Source of the DNA: Imhoffiella fuscus
GTDB taxonomy: Bacteria; Pseudomonadota; Gammaproteobacteria; Chromatiales; Chromatiaceae
Assembly (NCBI RefSeq): GCF_042682685.1
Contig: NZ_JBHUHX010000004.1
Location: 1 to 64,000 of the forward strand
Length of the DNA: 64,000 bases
Direction of reading: 5' to 3'
In this document: positions 39,566 to 48,474 of the stretch, in pieces
Layout: the number at the start of each line of letters is the position of its first letter
Numbering within the stretch: position 1 is the first letter of the stretch
Position numbers and translations under genes: made by a program
The notes under the pieces: model-generated
Told to the model about the DNA's origin: nothing
What the model saw: only the letters and a program-made list of their open reading frames with translations
Databases searched by the model: none

Positions 39566-41315
39566 GTCGGTCGACGTCTGGCGGAGCCTGTGGCGGATCG
39601 TGCGGCGCAGTGGCGCCTCGCCCCGCGTGTTTCTGGCGGGTCTGGTGCTGCGCGTGCTGGAGCGCTGCACCGAGGTCCTGCCCTATCTGCTGTGCTTCCT
39701 GTGGCTGCTCGATGTCTCGCAGTCCCCCGTGTCGGGCTGGGAGTGGACCGGTGAGCCGCTTTGGCTCGGTGCCGCGCTGCTCGCGATCTTCCTGTTGCAG
39801 TGGTCGTTCGCCCATCATGGTCAGCGCCTCGGCTTCCTCGGCAGCTACCGCATCATCGGGGGCTATCGCGAGGGGCTGCTCGATCGGGTGCGCGCGATGC
39901 CGATCGGTGTGCTGCGCACCCGTCGAATCGGTCATCTCAGCGACCTCCTGACCGACGACATTCAGCGGCTGGAGGCGATCTTCACCCATGTCTCGGCGGA
40001 CTTCGTCGCGGCGCTCGGGCTCGCCCTGACCTCGATTCTGGTGCTGGCCTGGATCGACTGGCGGCTCGCGCTCGCCCTGGCCGCCATGGCACCGCTGGCG
40101 ACGGTGGCGCTGGTGCTGGCACGCCGGATGTTCGAGCGCGCCGGACTGCACAAGCACGCACGGGTCAAGGAGACCTCGGGAACCCTGGTGGAGTTCATCG
40201 GCGGGCTCGCCACGCTGCGCCTCTTCGATCGTGCCGGGCCCTGGCTGGAACGGCTGAACGCAAACTTCACCGAGTTGAGCGGGCTCAGCCTCGGCATCGA
40301 GAAGTGGGGCGCCGGGCCGGTCATGCTCTTTCGTCTGCTGGTCGAGGGCGGGCTGATTCTGTTGTTTCTGGCCGGTGCCTGGCTGGCCGCGGCCACGCCG
40401 CACGCCCCATTGGCCTGGCTGGCCCTGTTCCTGCTCGCCTACAAGTTCATCGGGCCGATGCTGGAGGTGGCCGAGTATCTGTTGATGTTGCGCTCCGCGT
40501 GTCAGAGCGAGGTCAAGCTCGAGGAGGTGTGGCGCGCGGCCCTGCTGCCGGAGCCGGCCCGTCCGGTCGAGCCGGCCGGCCGTTCGGTGCGCTTCGATGG
40601 GGTCTCCTTCGCCTACGCGGGCGAGCCGGCGCTGAGCGAGATCAGCTTCGAGGTGCCCGAGCGCAGCGTCACCGCGATCGTCGGTCCGTCCGGGGCGGGG
40701 AAGAGCACGCTGCTGCACCTGCTGGCGCGTTTCCAGGACCCCGACCGGGGCGCGGTGCGCATCGGCGGCGCGGACCTGCGCGAGATCGGTTCCGACGGGC
40801 TCTACCGATTGATCAGCATGGTGTTCCAGCAGGTGCAGCTGTTCGACGGCACCATCCTGGAGAACATCCGCGCCGGGCGCGAGGACGCCAGCGACGAGGA
40901 GATCCTGAGCGCCTGCCGGGCCGCCGACTGTCATGACTTCGTCAGCCGTCTTCCCGACGGCTATCGGACGCGCGTCGGCGAGGGCGGGTTGAGCCTCTCG
41001 GGCGGCGAGCGACAGCGTCTCTCGATCGCCCGCGCCCTGCTCAAGGACGCCCCGGTTCTGCTGCTCGACGAGGTGACGGCGGCCGTGGACCCGGAGTCGC
41101 AACGCGCGATCCAGCGCACCCTGAGCAGGCTCGCCGTCGACCGCACGGTGGTGATGATCGCGCATCGTCTGAGCACGGTGCGCAACGCCGACCAGATTGT
41201 GGTGCTGCGCGACGGGCGAGTCGCCGAGGTCGGCGATCACGACCAGCTCCTGGGGCGCGGCGGGCTCTACTCGGAACTCTGGGAGGCCCAGGTCTCGCTC
41301 GGACAAACGGCCTGA
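39558..41315 (+). CDS. IrtB/YbtQ-like ABC half-transporter for siderophore import
   Basis: The protein has 585 residues, with six helices followed by an ATPase (GPSGAGKST, signature LSGGERQRLSIARALLK, VLLLDEVTAAVDPESQRAIQ). It is the partner of the preceding gene, with which it overlaps. ATG at 39558 gives MAESVDVWRSLWRIV; the longer in-frame reading from 39297 is a shadow. Together they form a heterodimer. Both nucleotide sites look intact. Confidence 0.86.
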   Translation: MAESVDVWRSLWRIVRRSGASPRVFLAGLVLRVLERCTEVLPYLLCFLWLLDVSQSPVSGWEWTGEPLWLGAALLAIFLLQWSFAHHGQRLGFLGSYRIIGGYREGLLDRVRAMPIGVLRTRRIGHLSDLLTDDIQRLEAIFTHVSADFVAALGLALTSILVLAWIDWRLALALAAMAPLATVALVLARRMFERAGLHKHARVKETSGTLVEFIGGLATLRLFDRAGPWLERLNANFTELSGLSLGIEKWGAGPVMLFRLLVEGGLILLFLAGAWLAAATPHAPLAWLALFLLAYKFIGPMLEVAEYLLMLRSACQSEVKLEEVWRAALLPEPARPVEPAGRSVRFDGVSFAYAGEPALSEISFEVPERSVTAIVGPSGAGKSTLLHLLARFQDPDRGAVRIGGADLREIGSDGLYRLISMVFQQVQLFDGTILENIRAGREDASDEEILSACRAADCHDFVSRLPDGYRTRVGEGGLSLSGGERQRLSIARALLKDAPVLLLDEVTAAVDPESQRAIQRTLSRLAVDRTVVMIAHRLSTVRNADQIVVLRDGRVAEVGDHDQLLGRGGLYSELWEAQVSLGQTA

Positions 41316-41529
41316 TCGTTGCGGGGCCAGTCGGTGGTGCGGGATGCACCTCCCCAAGCGCACCGAAGCCGGACTCTATCCGGCGTCTGGGCGCCGTTGC
41401 GTCGGCGCCGACTGGGAGTGTGCTGGATCCGTTTCGTCCTCTTCACGCCCATGCGGCTCGATGGTGTGGGTATTCGAGAGAAATCAATTCCACTTGCTTG
41501 TGTAGGTTATGGGGTATTAGACTTCCATT

Positions 41530-41550
41530 AAATGCTAGTAATTAGCATTT
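41530..41550. promoter_or_regulatory. 8-5-8 inverted repeat upstream of the AraC gene
   Basis: AAATGCTA (41530-41537) and TAGCATTT (41543-41550) flank GTAAT, seven bases before the AraC-gene start. The A+T-rich arms recall a Fur box but differ in sequence (GCTA in place of GATA). It could be a diverged Fur site or an autoregulatory site. The rest of 41316-41556 shows nothing clear. Confidence 0.5.
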
Positions 41551-41556
41551 GCATGA

Positions 41557-42504
41557 ATGCGGTTGTCATCAATGAATACATTCTTCGAACCTGGAACGAC
41601 TGGATGCCCAGATTCGAGCGGGGCGGCCCAATGTTCCCCGGAGCCTCGGGTCGTCACCTTGCAGTCCGGACTGATGGTGTGTCACACGACCGCAGCCTGT
41701 CTCGATGCGGTCGATACACCCAAGTGCTTTTCTGGCGATTGCGAGTTCCTGCATCTGAACTGTCAGCTCGATGGCTTCTGCGAGGGGCGCGTGGGCGTCC
41801 ATCCTTTGGCCTATCGCAAAGGGGACATGAGCCTGGGATGCTCTGCGGGCGAGGAGTTTCAGGTCCGTCATTGCGAGAAGTTTCAGAATCTGGCGGTGAT
41901 GGTCAGCCCGCAGACCCTCGAAGAGCTGGCAGGTGACGCGGCATGCGCGCTCGTTGGTGGCCGGGGCGCATCCGACTTTTTCCTGCTCGATACGGGTTCG
42001 TGCCGAAAGGCCTTGCGGTCGGCGTTGAACGTCGTTTGTCTGATGAGCGAATTTCCACGTCAGCGTCTGTTGCTGCACGCGGCCACGCTCGACTATCTGC
42101 ATTGGCACCTGGCCGCGTTCAGAGCGAACGACGAAGCCAAGCGGCCATCACAGCGGGAGTGCCGGCAACTGGATCGTGCCCGGGATCTGCTCCTATGCGA
42201 TCTGAGCACTCCGCCTACGATCGCCGAGCTGGCCCAGGCGGTAGGAATGAACCAATACAAATTGAAGGTCGGTTTCAAGCGGCGTTTCGGATGCAGTATC
42301 TATGCGCTGTTTCAGGAAGAGCGCATGCAGCAGGCGCGTCGCCTGCTTCAGTCGCACAATGTGACCGAGACCGCTGTCATCTTGGGATACACCAACATCA
42401 GCCACTTCAGCGCCGCATTCCGCAAACAGTTCGGATGTCTGCCTAGCCAGGCGCGTCACCAGGCGAGAGGAGATATGTGCGGATTGCTGTCGGCGTGCGC
42501 CTGA
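41557..42504 (+). CDS. AraC-family regulator, YbtA/PchR-like
   Basis: The protein has 315 residues. Two helix-turn-helix motifs are seen in the last 110 residues: TIAELAQAVGMNQYKLKVGF and a second in VTETAVILGYTNISHFSAAF followed by RKQFGCLPS. The N-terminal 200 residues are a sensing domain rich in Cys (about ten). Members beside IrtAB/YbtPQ-like transporters use the ferric siderophore as coactivator, and the location suggests it controls the uptake genes here. Start 41557 or 41572 (MNTFFEPG). Confidence 0.88.
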   Translation: MRLSSMNTFFEPGTTGCPDSSGAAQCSPEPRVVTLQSGLMVCHTTAACLDAVDTPKCFSGDCEFLHLNCQLDGFCEGRVGVHPLAYRKGDMSLGCSAGEEFQVRHCEKFQNLAVMVSPQTLEELAGDAACALVGGRGASDFFLLDTGSCRKALRSALNVVCLMSEFPRQRLLLHAATLDYLHWHLAAFRANDEAKRPSQRECRQLDRARDLLLCDLSTPPTIAELAQAVGMNQYKLKVGFKRRFGCSIYALFQEERMQQARRLLQSHNVTETAVILGYTNISHFSAAFRKQFGCLPSQARHQARGDMCGLLSACA

Positions 42505-42732
42505 ACGGACGCTTGCGATCCATCCTCTTAGGTCAACCAACGCCTTAGCTGGATTTATGATTGGGTGCACTGCCGTGCTAAAGCTGGAGGGCGCGGCCAG
42601 TGGGTTTGATCCTCATCGAACGGCTACGGCTGCTTGAGAAATGTGCTTTCGGTGCAGCCCTGCAGCCCGATCGGTCCTGAGGATACGAAAGCCGAGCACG
42701 ACTCCAAATTGATTTTGGACTGGACAAAGAAA

Positions 42733-42764
42733 AAGCGGTTAGCCGATTTCTCGGCTAACCGCTT
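42733..42764. terminator. bidirectional terminator, 14-bp perfect stem
   Basis: AAGCGGTTAGCCGA (42733-42746) and TCGGCTAACCGCTT (42751-42764) pair around TTTC. On the minus strand TTTTCTTTG follows, ending the tRNA-Pro transcript. On the plus strand ATTTTTT follows, and could end the AraC transcript. The rest of 42505-42770 holds nothing else visible. Confidence 0.9.
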
Positions 42765-42768
42765 ATTT

Positions 42769-42847
<79 letters not shown>

Positions 42848-42859
42848 TAAAGACGTACA

Positions 42860-42888
42860 ATCTTAGTGATCGATTGTCTTTCTGTCAA
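42860..42888 (-). promoter_or_regulatory. sigma-70 promoter of tRNA-Pro
   Basis: TTGACA (42888-42883, perfect consensus) and TAAGAT (42865-42860) are separated by 17 bases on the minus strand, about 12 bases before the mature tRNA 5' end. Confidence 0.85.
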
Positions 42889-43051
42889 TGGTTGATTTGC
42901 GGGTGCTAGGCGGATGGGGGAGGTCGACTGGATGTGGCTTGGTGGCGGCGTTTGGCCGACGGATGGATCTATGGCATCGTCGTGCTCGATTCGACCCGGA
43001 CTGACCATGGGGTTGGTGCTGGAGGCGTCTTGATGATTGCGAGAGGATATC

Positions 43052-43534
43052 GTGTCGAAAAAAATCGTGGTGGATGTCGGTGCTCAGACGTTGATGCTGC
43101 TGGATGGGCCGCGCCTGTTGGGGAGCTATCTGGTTTCGACCGGCCTCAATGGGGTTGGCGAGCAGCGTGGCAGCGGCTGTACGCCGCGCGGCTTGCATCG
43201 GGTGCGATTGGGGATCGGCGACGGATGTCCGGTTGGAACCGTGTTTCGCGGTCGACGGCCGACCGGCGAAATTTTCGATGATGCCTTGGCGGCGGCGTAT
43301 CCGGAACGAGATTGGATCCTGACCCGTATTCTTTGGTTGACGGGGTGCGAGTCCGGGCGCAATCGCGGCGGTCCTGTGGATACCCTAAGGCGCTTCATCT
43401 ACATCCATGGCACCCCGTATTGGGAGCCCATGGGCGAGCCGCGTTCTCATGGCTGCATCCGCATGCGCGACCCGGATCTGATCGCGCTGTTCGATCAGGT
43501 GCCTCGGGGTACGCCGGTCGAGATCCTGGGGTGA
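43052..43534 (+). CDS. L,D-transpeptidase (YkuD family)
   Basis: The protein has 160 residues and starts at GTG after GAGAGGA. The catalytic YkuD pattern is present: FIYIHGTPY, and EPRSHGCIRMRDPD with the nucleophilic cysteine. The N-terminal beta-strand VVDVGAQTLMLLDG matches the family. No signal peptide is visible, which is unusual for an enzyme acting on peptidoglycan but common in this short group. The in-frame TTG at 43037 is a weaker start. It is nine bases from the permease gene downstream. Confidence 0.88.
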   Translation: MSKKIVVDVGAQTLMLLDGPRLLGSYLVSTGLNGVGEQRGSGCTPRGLHRVRLGIGDGCPVGTVFRGRRPTGEIFDDALAAAYPERDWILTRILWLTGCESGRNRGGPVDTLRRFIYIHGTPYWEPMGEPRSHGCIRMRDPDLIALFDQVPRGTPVEILG

Positions 43535-43542
43535 GATGTCGG

Positions 43543-44499
43543 ATGCCGACGGCTGGACCGAAGCCGGCGTGGGGAGGCATCGCGTTTTCGTTGCTGCCAC
43601 GTATCGGCCTGTCCCTCTCGATGCTGCTCGGCGTCTGTACCCTGGTTTTTCTGCTGATCCACCTGGTGCCGGGCGATCCGGTCGAGGTGATGCTGGGGGA
43701 GGGCGCGCGGCCCGCCGATCAGGAGGCTTTGCGTCATGCCTTGGGGCTCGATCGGCCGCTGTCGGCTCAGTATTTGGAGTATCTGGGGCGTTTGGTTCGG
43801 CTCGATCTGGGGGTGTCGCTGCATGCCCAGCGTCCGGTGTTGGATCTGTTGAGCGAGCGGGTCGGGCCGACCCTGGAGTTGGCCGTCGCCTCGCTGTCCC
43901 TGGCGATCGTGCTCGCCATTCCGCTCGGCGTGCTCGCCGCACACTACCGAGGGCGGGGCGTTGATCGCGCGGCCATGACCTTTTCCATGCTGGGTGCGGC
44001 GATACCGAATTTCTGGCTCGGTCCGCTTCTGATTCTGGTCTTTTCACTGTGGCTGGGTTGGACGCCGGTCAGCGGACGGGATGGGCCGTTCAGTCTGGTT
44101 CTTCCGGCAGTGACTTTGGGGACGGGGCTTGCGGCCGTGCTGGCGCGGATGGTGCGCAGCAGTGTGCTTGAGGTGCTGGGAGAGGATTATGTGCGAACGG
44201 CCCGTGCCAAGGGGCTGGGGCCTCTGGCCGTTCTGTGGCGTCACGCGTTGCGCAACGCCTGGCTTCCGATCCTGACCCTGGTCGGTCTACAGTTCGGCGC
44301 CCTGCTGGGCGGGGCGGTCATCACCGAGACGGTATTTTCCTGGCCCGGTTTGGGAAGTCTGCTGGTCGAGGCGATTCAGACTCGCGACTACCCCCTGGTG
44401 CAGGGCGCGGTTCTGCTGATCGCCTTGACCTATCTTGCGGTCAATACGCTGACGGACCTGCTCTATGTCGCTATCGATCCACGCGTTCGGGCCGTTTGA
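43543..44499 (+). CDS. DppB-type peptide ABC permease, without partner genes
   Basis: This 318-residue permease of the oligopeptide/nickel family (DppB/OppB) has about six helices: SMLLGVCTLVFLLIHLVPGD, then TLELAVASLSLAIVLAIPLG, and the coupling segment DYVRTARAKGLGPLAVLWRHALRNAW. Such transporters need a second permease, one or two ATPases and a binding protein; none is nearby, since glgC follows convergently six bases away. It is next to an L,D-transpeptidase, so muropeptide uptake is a possibility. Confidence 0.88.
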   Translation: MPTAGPKPAWGGIAFSLLPRIGLSLSMLLGVCTLVFLLIHLVPGDPVEVMLGEGARPADQEALRHALGLDRPLSAQYLEYLGRLVRLDLGVSLHAQRPVLDLLSERVGPTLELAVASLSLAIVLAIPLGVLAAHYRGRGVDRAAMTFSMLGAAIPNFWLGPLLILVFSLWLGWTPVSGRDGPFSLVLPAVTLGTGLAAVLARMVRSSVLEVLGEDYVRTARAKGLGPLAVLWRHALRNAWLPILTLVGLQFGALLGGAVITETVFSWPGLGSLLVEAIQTRDYPLVQGAVLLIALTYLAVNTLTDLLYVAIDPRVRAV

Positions 44500-44505
44500 G
44501 TCTGG

Positions 44506-45765
44506 CTATTCCGCGTATCCGCCGCGTCCCGTGCCGCGCGTGTTGCGCGCGAAATAGCTGACACGTCCCATCGGGATCACGGTGACGCCGCCCTGGCTGA
44601 CGTGGAAACGCTGGCTGTCGATCTCGCGGTCGAAACCGATGCGATCGCCGTTCTCGATGATGTTGTGTCGATCGACGATGACGTTGCGCAGCTTGGCCCC
44701 TCGGCCGACGCGCACGTAATCCATGATGATGCAGTTATCCAGCTCCACATCCTCCTCGATCACCGCCTCGCGCCGGATGATGGAATTGCTGATGCGCGCG
44801 CCCTTGTGGATCATGGTCGCGGCCCCGAGCAGGGTGTTGTCGAGCTGTCCGCCGAGGATCCGCGCCACCGGACCCTGGTAGCCGCTCGAAAAAACGGGCC
44901 AATCCGGGTTGAACATGTCGAACTTGGGTTCCTCGCCCAGAACGTCGTTGTGGGCGTCGAAATAGGCGTCGATGGTGCCGACGTCGCGCCAATAGACGGG
45001 CGCCTCGTAAGGCTGGATTCCAGGGATACGGTTGCTGGAGAAGTCGTAGGCGAAGAGCCGGTGGGTGCGCAGCAGTCGCGGCAGTACGTGCTGACCGAAA
45101 TCGGTTTCGCCGGCTTCCTGGGTCTCCTTGAGCGCCTTGATCAGAACCTCGCTATCGAAGATGTAGTTGCCCATGGAGGCGAATGCCTGGTTGGGATCCG
45201 AGGCGAGCGGGGTCGGGTTGGCCGGCTTTTCCTCGAAGGCCTGGATGCGACCTTCCTCGTCGGCGGCGATGACCCCGAAGCTGGAGGCTTCATGCAGGGG
45301 AACGGGGAGGGCGGCGATGGTGACATCGGCGCGGCGCTCCTTGTGGAATTCCACCATCTGGCGGATATCCATGCGATAGATGTGATCCGCGCCGAACACC
45401 GCGACCAGGTCGGGACGATGCTCCTCGATCAGGTTGATGTTCTGGTTGATCGCGTCGGCGGTGCCCTGAAACCAGTGCTCGCCGGACATCATCTGAGGCG
45501 GCACCACGGTGACGAACTGGCTTTGCAGCAAGGGCGAGATGGTCCATGCCTTGCGCACGTGCTCGATCAGGGACTGGGATTTGTACTGGACCAGCAGATA
45601 GATGGTCTGGATCTGCGAGTTGACGAGATTGCTCAGGACGAAATCGACGATCCGGTAGCGGGCGCCGAAGGGCACCGAGGGTTTGGAGCGGCCGGTCGTC
45701 AGCGGCTGGAGCCTGGATCCCTGGCCGCCGGCCATGACGAAGGCGATGATACGTTCGGTCTGCAT
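44506..45765 (-). CDS. glgC: glucose-1-phosphate adenylyltransferase GlgC
   Basis: This enzyme makes ADP-glucose from ATP and glucose 1-phosphate, the first step of glycogen synthesis. The protein has 419 residues with MAGGQGSRLQPLTTGRSKPS (nucleotide loop), GTADAINQN, VFGADHIYRMD and FEEKP at the active site, and a left-handed beta-helix C-terminal domain (SIIRREAVIEEDVELDNCII). The start at 45765 follows AGGAGG by nine bases; the long frame's earlier start is unsupported. It is divergent from gpmI, with 301 bases between. Confidence 0.96.
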   Translation of the reverse strand: MQTERIIAFVMAGGQGSRLQPLTTGRSKPSVPFGARYRIVDFVLSNLVNSQIQTIYLLVQYKSQSLIEHVRKAWTISPLLQSQFVTVVPPQMMSGEHWFQGTADAINQNINLIEEHRPDLVAVFGADHIYRMDIRQMVEFHKERRADVTIAALPVPLHEASSFGVIAADEEGRIQAFEEKPANPTPLASDPNQAFASMGNYIFDSEVLIKALKETQEAGETDFGQHVLPRLLRTHRLFAYDFSSNRIPGIQPYEAPVYWRDVGTIDAYFDAHNDVLGEEPKFDMFNPDWPVFSSGYQGPVARILGGQLDNTLLGAATMIHKGARISNSIIRREAVIEEDVELDNCIIMDYVRVGRGAKLRNVIVDRHNIIENGDRIGFDREIDSQRFHVSQGGVTVIPMGRVSYFARNTRGTGRGGYAE

Positions 45766-45816
45766 ATATGCTGTCCTCCTCAAGCGCCTGGTGAAGGCGG
45801 GCACTGTTATGAAAAT

Positions 45817-45838
45817 TATCGAGTTTAGTCTCTCGATA
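45817..45838. promoter_or_regulatory. 7-8-7 inverted repeat in the glgC-gpmI gap
   Basis: TATCGAG (45817-45823) and CTCGATA (45832-45838) flank eight bases, 52 bases before the glgC start. The TCGA-containing arms recall the dabB/cbbL element but with wider spacing. A 12-bp palindrome, CGAGAATTCTCG, is at 45917-45928. The rest of the 301-base gap shows nothing else certain. Confidence 0.4.
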
Positions 45839-46066
45839 TGTCGGTACCTTGTCCGTCCGCATATTGTATGTGCCGGTGGCGGCCCTCAATGATAATCATC
45901 TCACCGGCGGCTTTCCCGAGAATTCTCGTTTGGGTTGCGTGGTTCCCGTAGTCTCGCCAAGCGATCGATGCGCTCGGCCACAGTGGCGCGGCATCGGGAT
46001 ACAATGCGCACTTTTGCGCGGGACGAGCCTGTCGTTCGGTCCGTTGGAATATCGAGGAATGTTGCG

Positions 46067-47614
46067 ATGAGTGATCCAATGAAAAAGGTCCCCCGCCGAC
46101 CCGTCATCCTGATCGTCCTGGATGGTTTCGGTCTCAATCCGTCCAAGGCCAACAACGCCATCGCGATCGCGAATACGCCGAACCTCGATCGCTACTTCTC
46201 CACCTATCCCCATACTGCAATCCAGGCATCGGGTCTGTCGGTCGGTCTGCCGGATGGACAGATGGGCAACTCGGAGGTGGGGCACATGACCCTAGGATCC
46301 GGTTGCGTGGTTCGGCAGGATCTGGTGCTGATCGACGCGGCGATCTCGGATCACAGCTTTTTCGAGAACCACGCCCTGGTCGCGGCGACCAAGGCGGCGG
46401 CAGCGCAGGGGCGTCCGATCCACCTGATGGGTTTGGTCTCCGATGGCGGCGTGCACAGCCATGTGCGCCATCTGGCTGCGCTCATCAAGCTCTGCAAACA
46501 TCAGGGCGCGCGCCCCATGGTCCATATGTTCACCGACGGTCGCGACACCGCGCCGCGCTCCGCCCTCAACTATCTGAACTGCATCCAGGAGGCATTGGAG
46601 ATGGCGGGCGGTCAGATTGCGAGCGTCTCCGGCCGCTACTATGCGATGGACCGCGACAACCGCTGGGAGCGGACCGAGCTGGCCTGGCGCGCCATGGTCG
46701 ACGGCGAGGGCCGGCGCGCGCCGAGCGCGCGGGCGGCAATCGAGGCGGCCTACGAGGCCGGCGAGGACGACGAGTTCATCAAGCCCACACTGGTCGAGGG
46801 TGGCGAATGCATCCAAGACGGCGATCAGGTGGTGCATGTCAATTTCCGCAAGGATCGTCCGCGCCAGATGGTCTCGGCCTTCTTCCAGCCGGATTTCGAC
46901 AAGTTCGACCGCCGTGGCGTCACTGGGGTCAAGGTCACCTGCATGATGGAATACGACCAGTGGTACGGTCTGCCCTTCGCCTTCGATCACGACATGCCCA
47001 AGATTACGCTGGGCCAGATCCTGAGCGACGACGGACTGCCGCAGTTCCACTGCGCCGAGACCGAGAAATACGCCCATGTCACCTTCTTCTTCAACGGCGG
47101 GCGCGACGATCCCTTCCCGGGCGAGGAGCGTGCGCTCATTCCGTCCCCGAAGGTGGCGACCTACGACCTGCAGCCCGAGATGAGCGCGTCTCAGGTGGCC
47201 GACGCGACGATCGAGGCACTGCAGCGCAAGACCTTTCCCTTTATCGTGGTCAATTTCGCCAACGGCGACATGGTCGGCCATACGGCGGTGCGCGAGGCGG
47301 TCATCGCTGCGGTCGAGACGCTCGATCGCGAGGCCGGCCGACTGATGGACGTGGCGCGCGAGTGCGGCTATTCGGTCATTCTCACCGCCGATCACGGCAA
47401 TTGCGACGAACTGGTGGACCCGGTCACCGGTGCCCCCCATACGCAGCACAGCGTCTATCCGGTGCCCTGTCTGGTGGTCGACGAGGTGCCCTGGCGTCTC
47501 GCAGTGGGTGGAGGTATCAAGGATATCGCCCCGACCGTGCTCAACCTCATGGGTGTCCCGGTTCCTGACGTGATGGACGGACGCTCGCTGCTGCTCGGCC
47601 CGGCGACGGTCTGA
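46067..47614 (+). CDS. gpmI: 2,3-bisphosphoglycerate-independent phosphoglycerate mutase
   Basis: This 515-residue enzyme interconverts 3- and 2-phosphoglycerate with two manganese ions. The motifs VLDGFG, GQMGNSEVGHMTLGSG (with the serine nucleophile), SDGGVHSH, TDGRDTAP, and the metal ligands in ANGDMVGHT and TADHGNCDEL are present. The start at 46067 (MSDPMKK) follows GAGGAA by eight bases. It links the Calvin cycle product 3-phosphoglycerate to lower glycolysis. Confidence 0.97.
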   Translation: MSDPMKKVPRRPVILIVLDGFGLNPSKANNAIAIANTPNLDRYFSTYPHTAIQASGLSVGLPDGQMGNSEVGHMTLGSGCVVRQDLVLIDAAISDHSFFENHALVAATKAAAAQGRPIHLMGLVSDGGVHSHVRHLAALIKLCKHQGARPMVHMFTDGRDTAPRSALNYLNCIQEALEMAGGQIASVSGRYYAMDRDNRWERTELAWRAMVDGEGRRAPSARAAIEAAYEAGEDDEFIKPTLVEGGECIQDGDQVVHVNFRKDRPRQMVSAFFQPDFDKFDRRGVTGVKVTCMMEYDQWYGLPFAFDHDMPKITLGQILSDDGLPQFHCAETEKYAHVTFFFNGGRDDPFPGEERALIPSPKVATYDLQPEMSASQVADATIEALQRKTFPFIVVNFANGDMVGHTAVREAVIAAVETLDREAGRLMDVARECGYSVILTADHGNCDELVDPVTGAPHTQHSVYPVPCLVVDEVPWRLAVGGGIKDIAPTVLNLMGVPVPDVMDGRSLLLGPATV

Positions 47615-47617
47615 CGC

Positions 47618-48457
47618 ATGCGCGCCTATCTAGATCTGGTTCGCGATGTCGTCGACAACGGCCTCAATAAGGGTGATCGCACGGGGGTCGGCACGCGCTC
47701 GCTGTTCGGACGTCAGGTCCGTTTCGATCTGCAGGCGGGCTTCCCGCTGCTCACCACCAAGCGCGTCCACCTCAAGAGCCTGGTGCACGAGCTGCTTTGG
47801 TTTCTGTCCGGCTCCACGGACAATCGAGCGCTGCGTGAGCAGGGTGTCTCCATCTGGGACGAGTGGGCGACCGAGGATGGCGATCTCGGTCCCATCTACG
47901 GGGCGCAGTGGCGCAGTTGGCGCTGCCCGGACGGGCGGGTCGTCGATCAGCTCGCGGAGCTGGTCGAGACCATCCGCACGCGGCCCGATTCGCGCCGTCT
48001 GGTCGTCTCGGCCTGGAATCCGGCCGACCTGCCGGACGAGTCGCGCTCGCCGCAGGACAATGTCCGTGCAGGCCGCATGTCTCTGGCCCCCTGTCATTGT
48101 CTGTTTCAGTTCTACGTTGCCGACGGGCGTCTGTCCTGTCAGCTCTATCAGCGCAGTGCGGACCTTTTTCTTGGGGTGCCATTCAATATCGCCAGTTATG
48201 CGCTCCTGACCCACCTGATCGCCGATCAGTGCGATCTGGCTGTCGGCGAATTCGTCCATACCTTCGGCGACCTGCATCTCTATCGCAATCATCTGACCCC
48301 GGAGATCGTCTTCGCCCAGTTGGAACGCACGCCCAAGGCGCTGCCGCGTCTTGAGCTCAAGCGCCGCGCGGAGACGCTCTTCGACTACCGCTTCGAGGAC
48401 ATCGAGGTTCTCGGTTATGATCCGGCTCCGGCCATTCGCGCCCCGATCGCCGTCTGA
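47618..48457 (+). CDS. thyA: thymidylate synthase ThyA
   Basis: This 279-residue enzyme methylates dUMP to dTMP using methylene-tetrahydrofolate. The catalytic cysteine is in LAPCHCLFQFYV. GDRTGVGTRSLFG, SIWDEWATEDGDLGPIYG and YQRSADLFLGVPFNIASYAL are standard. It lies only three bases after gpmI and 17 before sohB. The insert LVETIRTRPDSRRLVVSAWN is the folate/dUMP region. Confidence 0.97.
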   Translation: MRAYLDLVRDVVDNGLNKGDRTGVGTRSLFGRQVRFDLQAGFPLLTTKRVHLKSLVHELLWFLSGSTDNRALREQGVSIWDEWATEDGDLGPIYGAQWRSWRCPDGRVVDQLAELVETIRTRPDSRRLVVSAWNPADLPDESRSPQDNVRAGRMSLAPCHCLFQFYVADGRLSCQLYQRSADLFLGVPFNIASYALLTHLIADQCDLAVGEFVHTFGDLHLYRNHLTPEIVFAQLERTPKALPRLELKRRAETLFDYRFEDIEVLGYDPAPAIRAPIAV

Positions 48458-48474
48458 AGGAAGGACGTTTCTCT

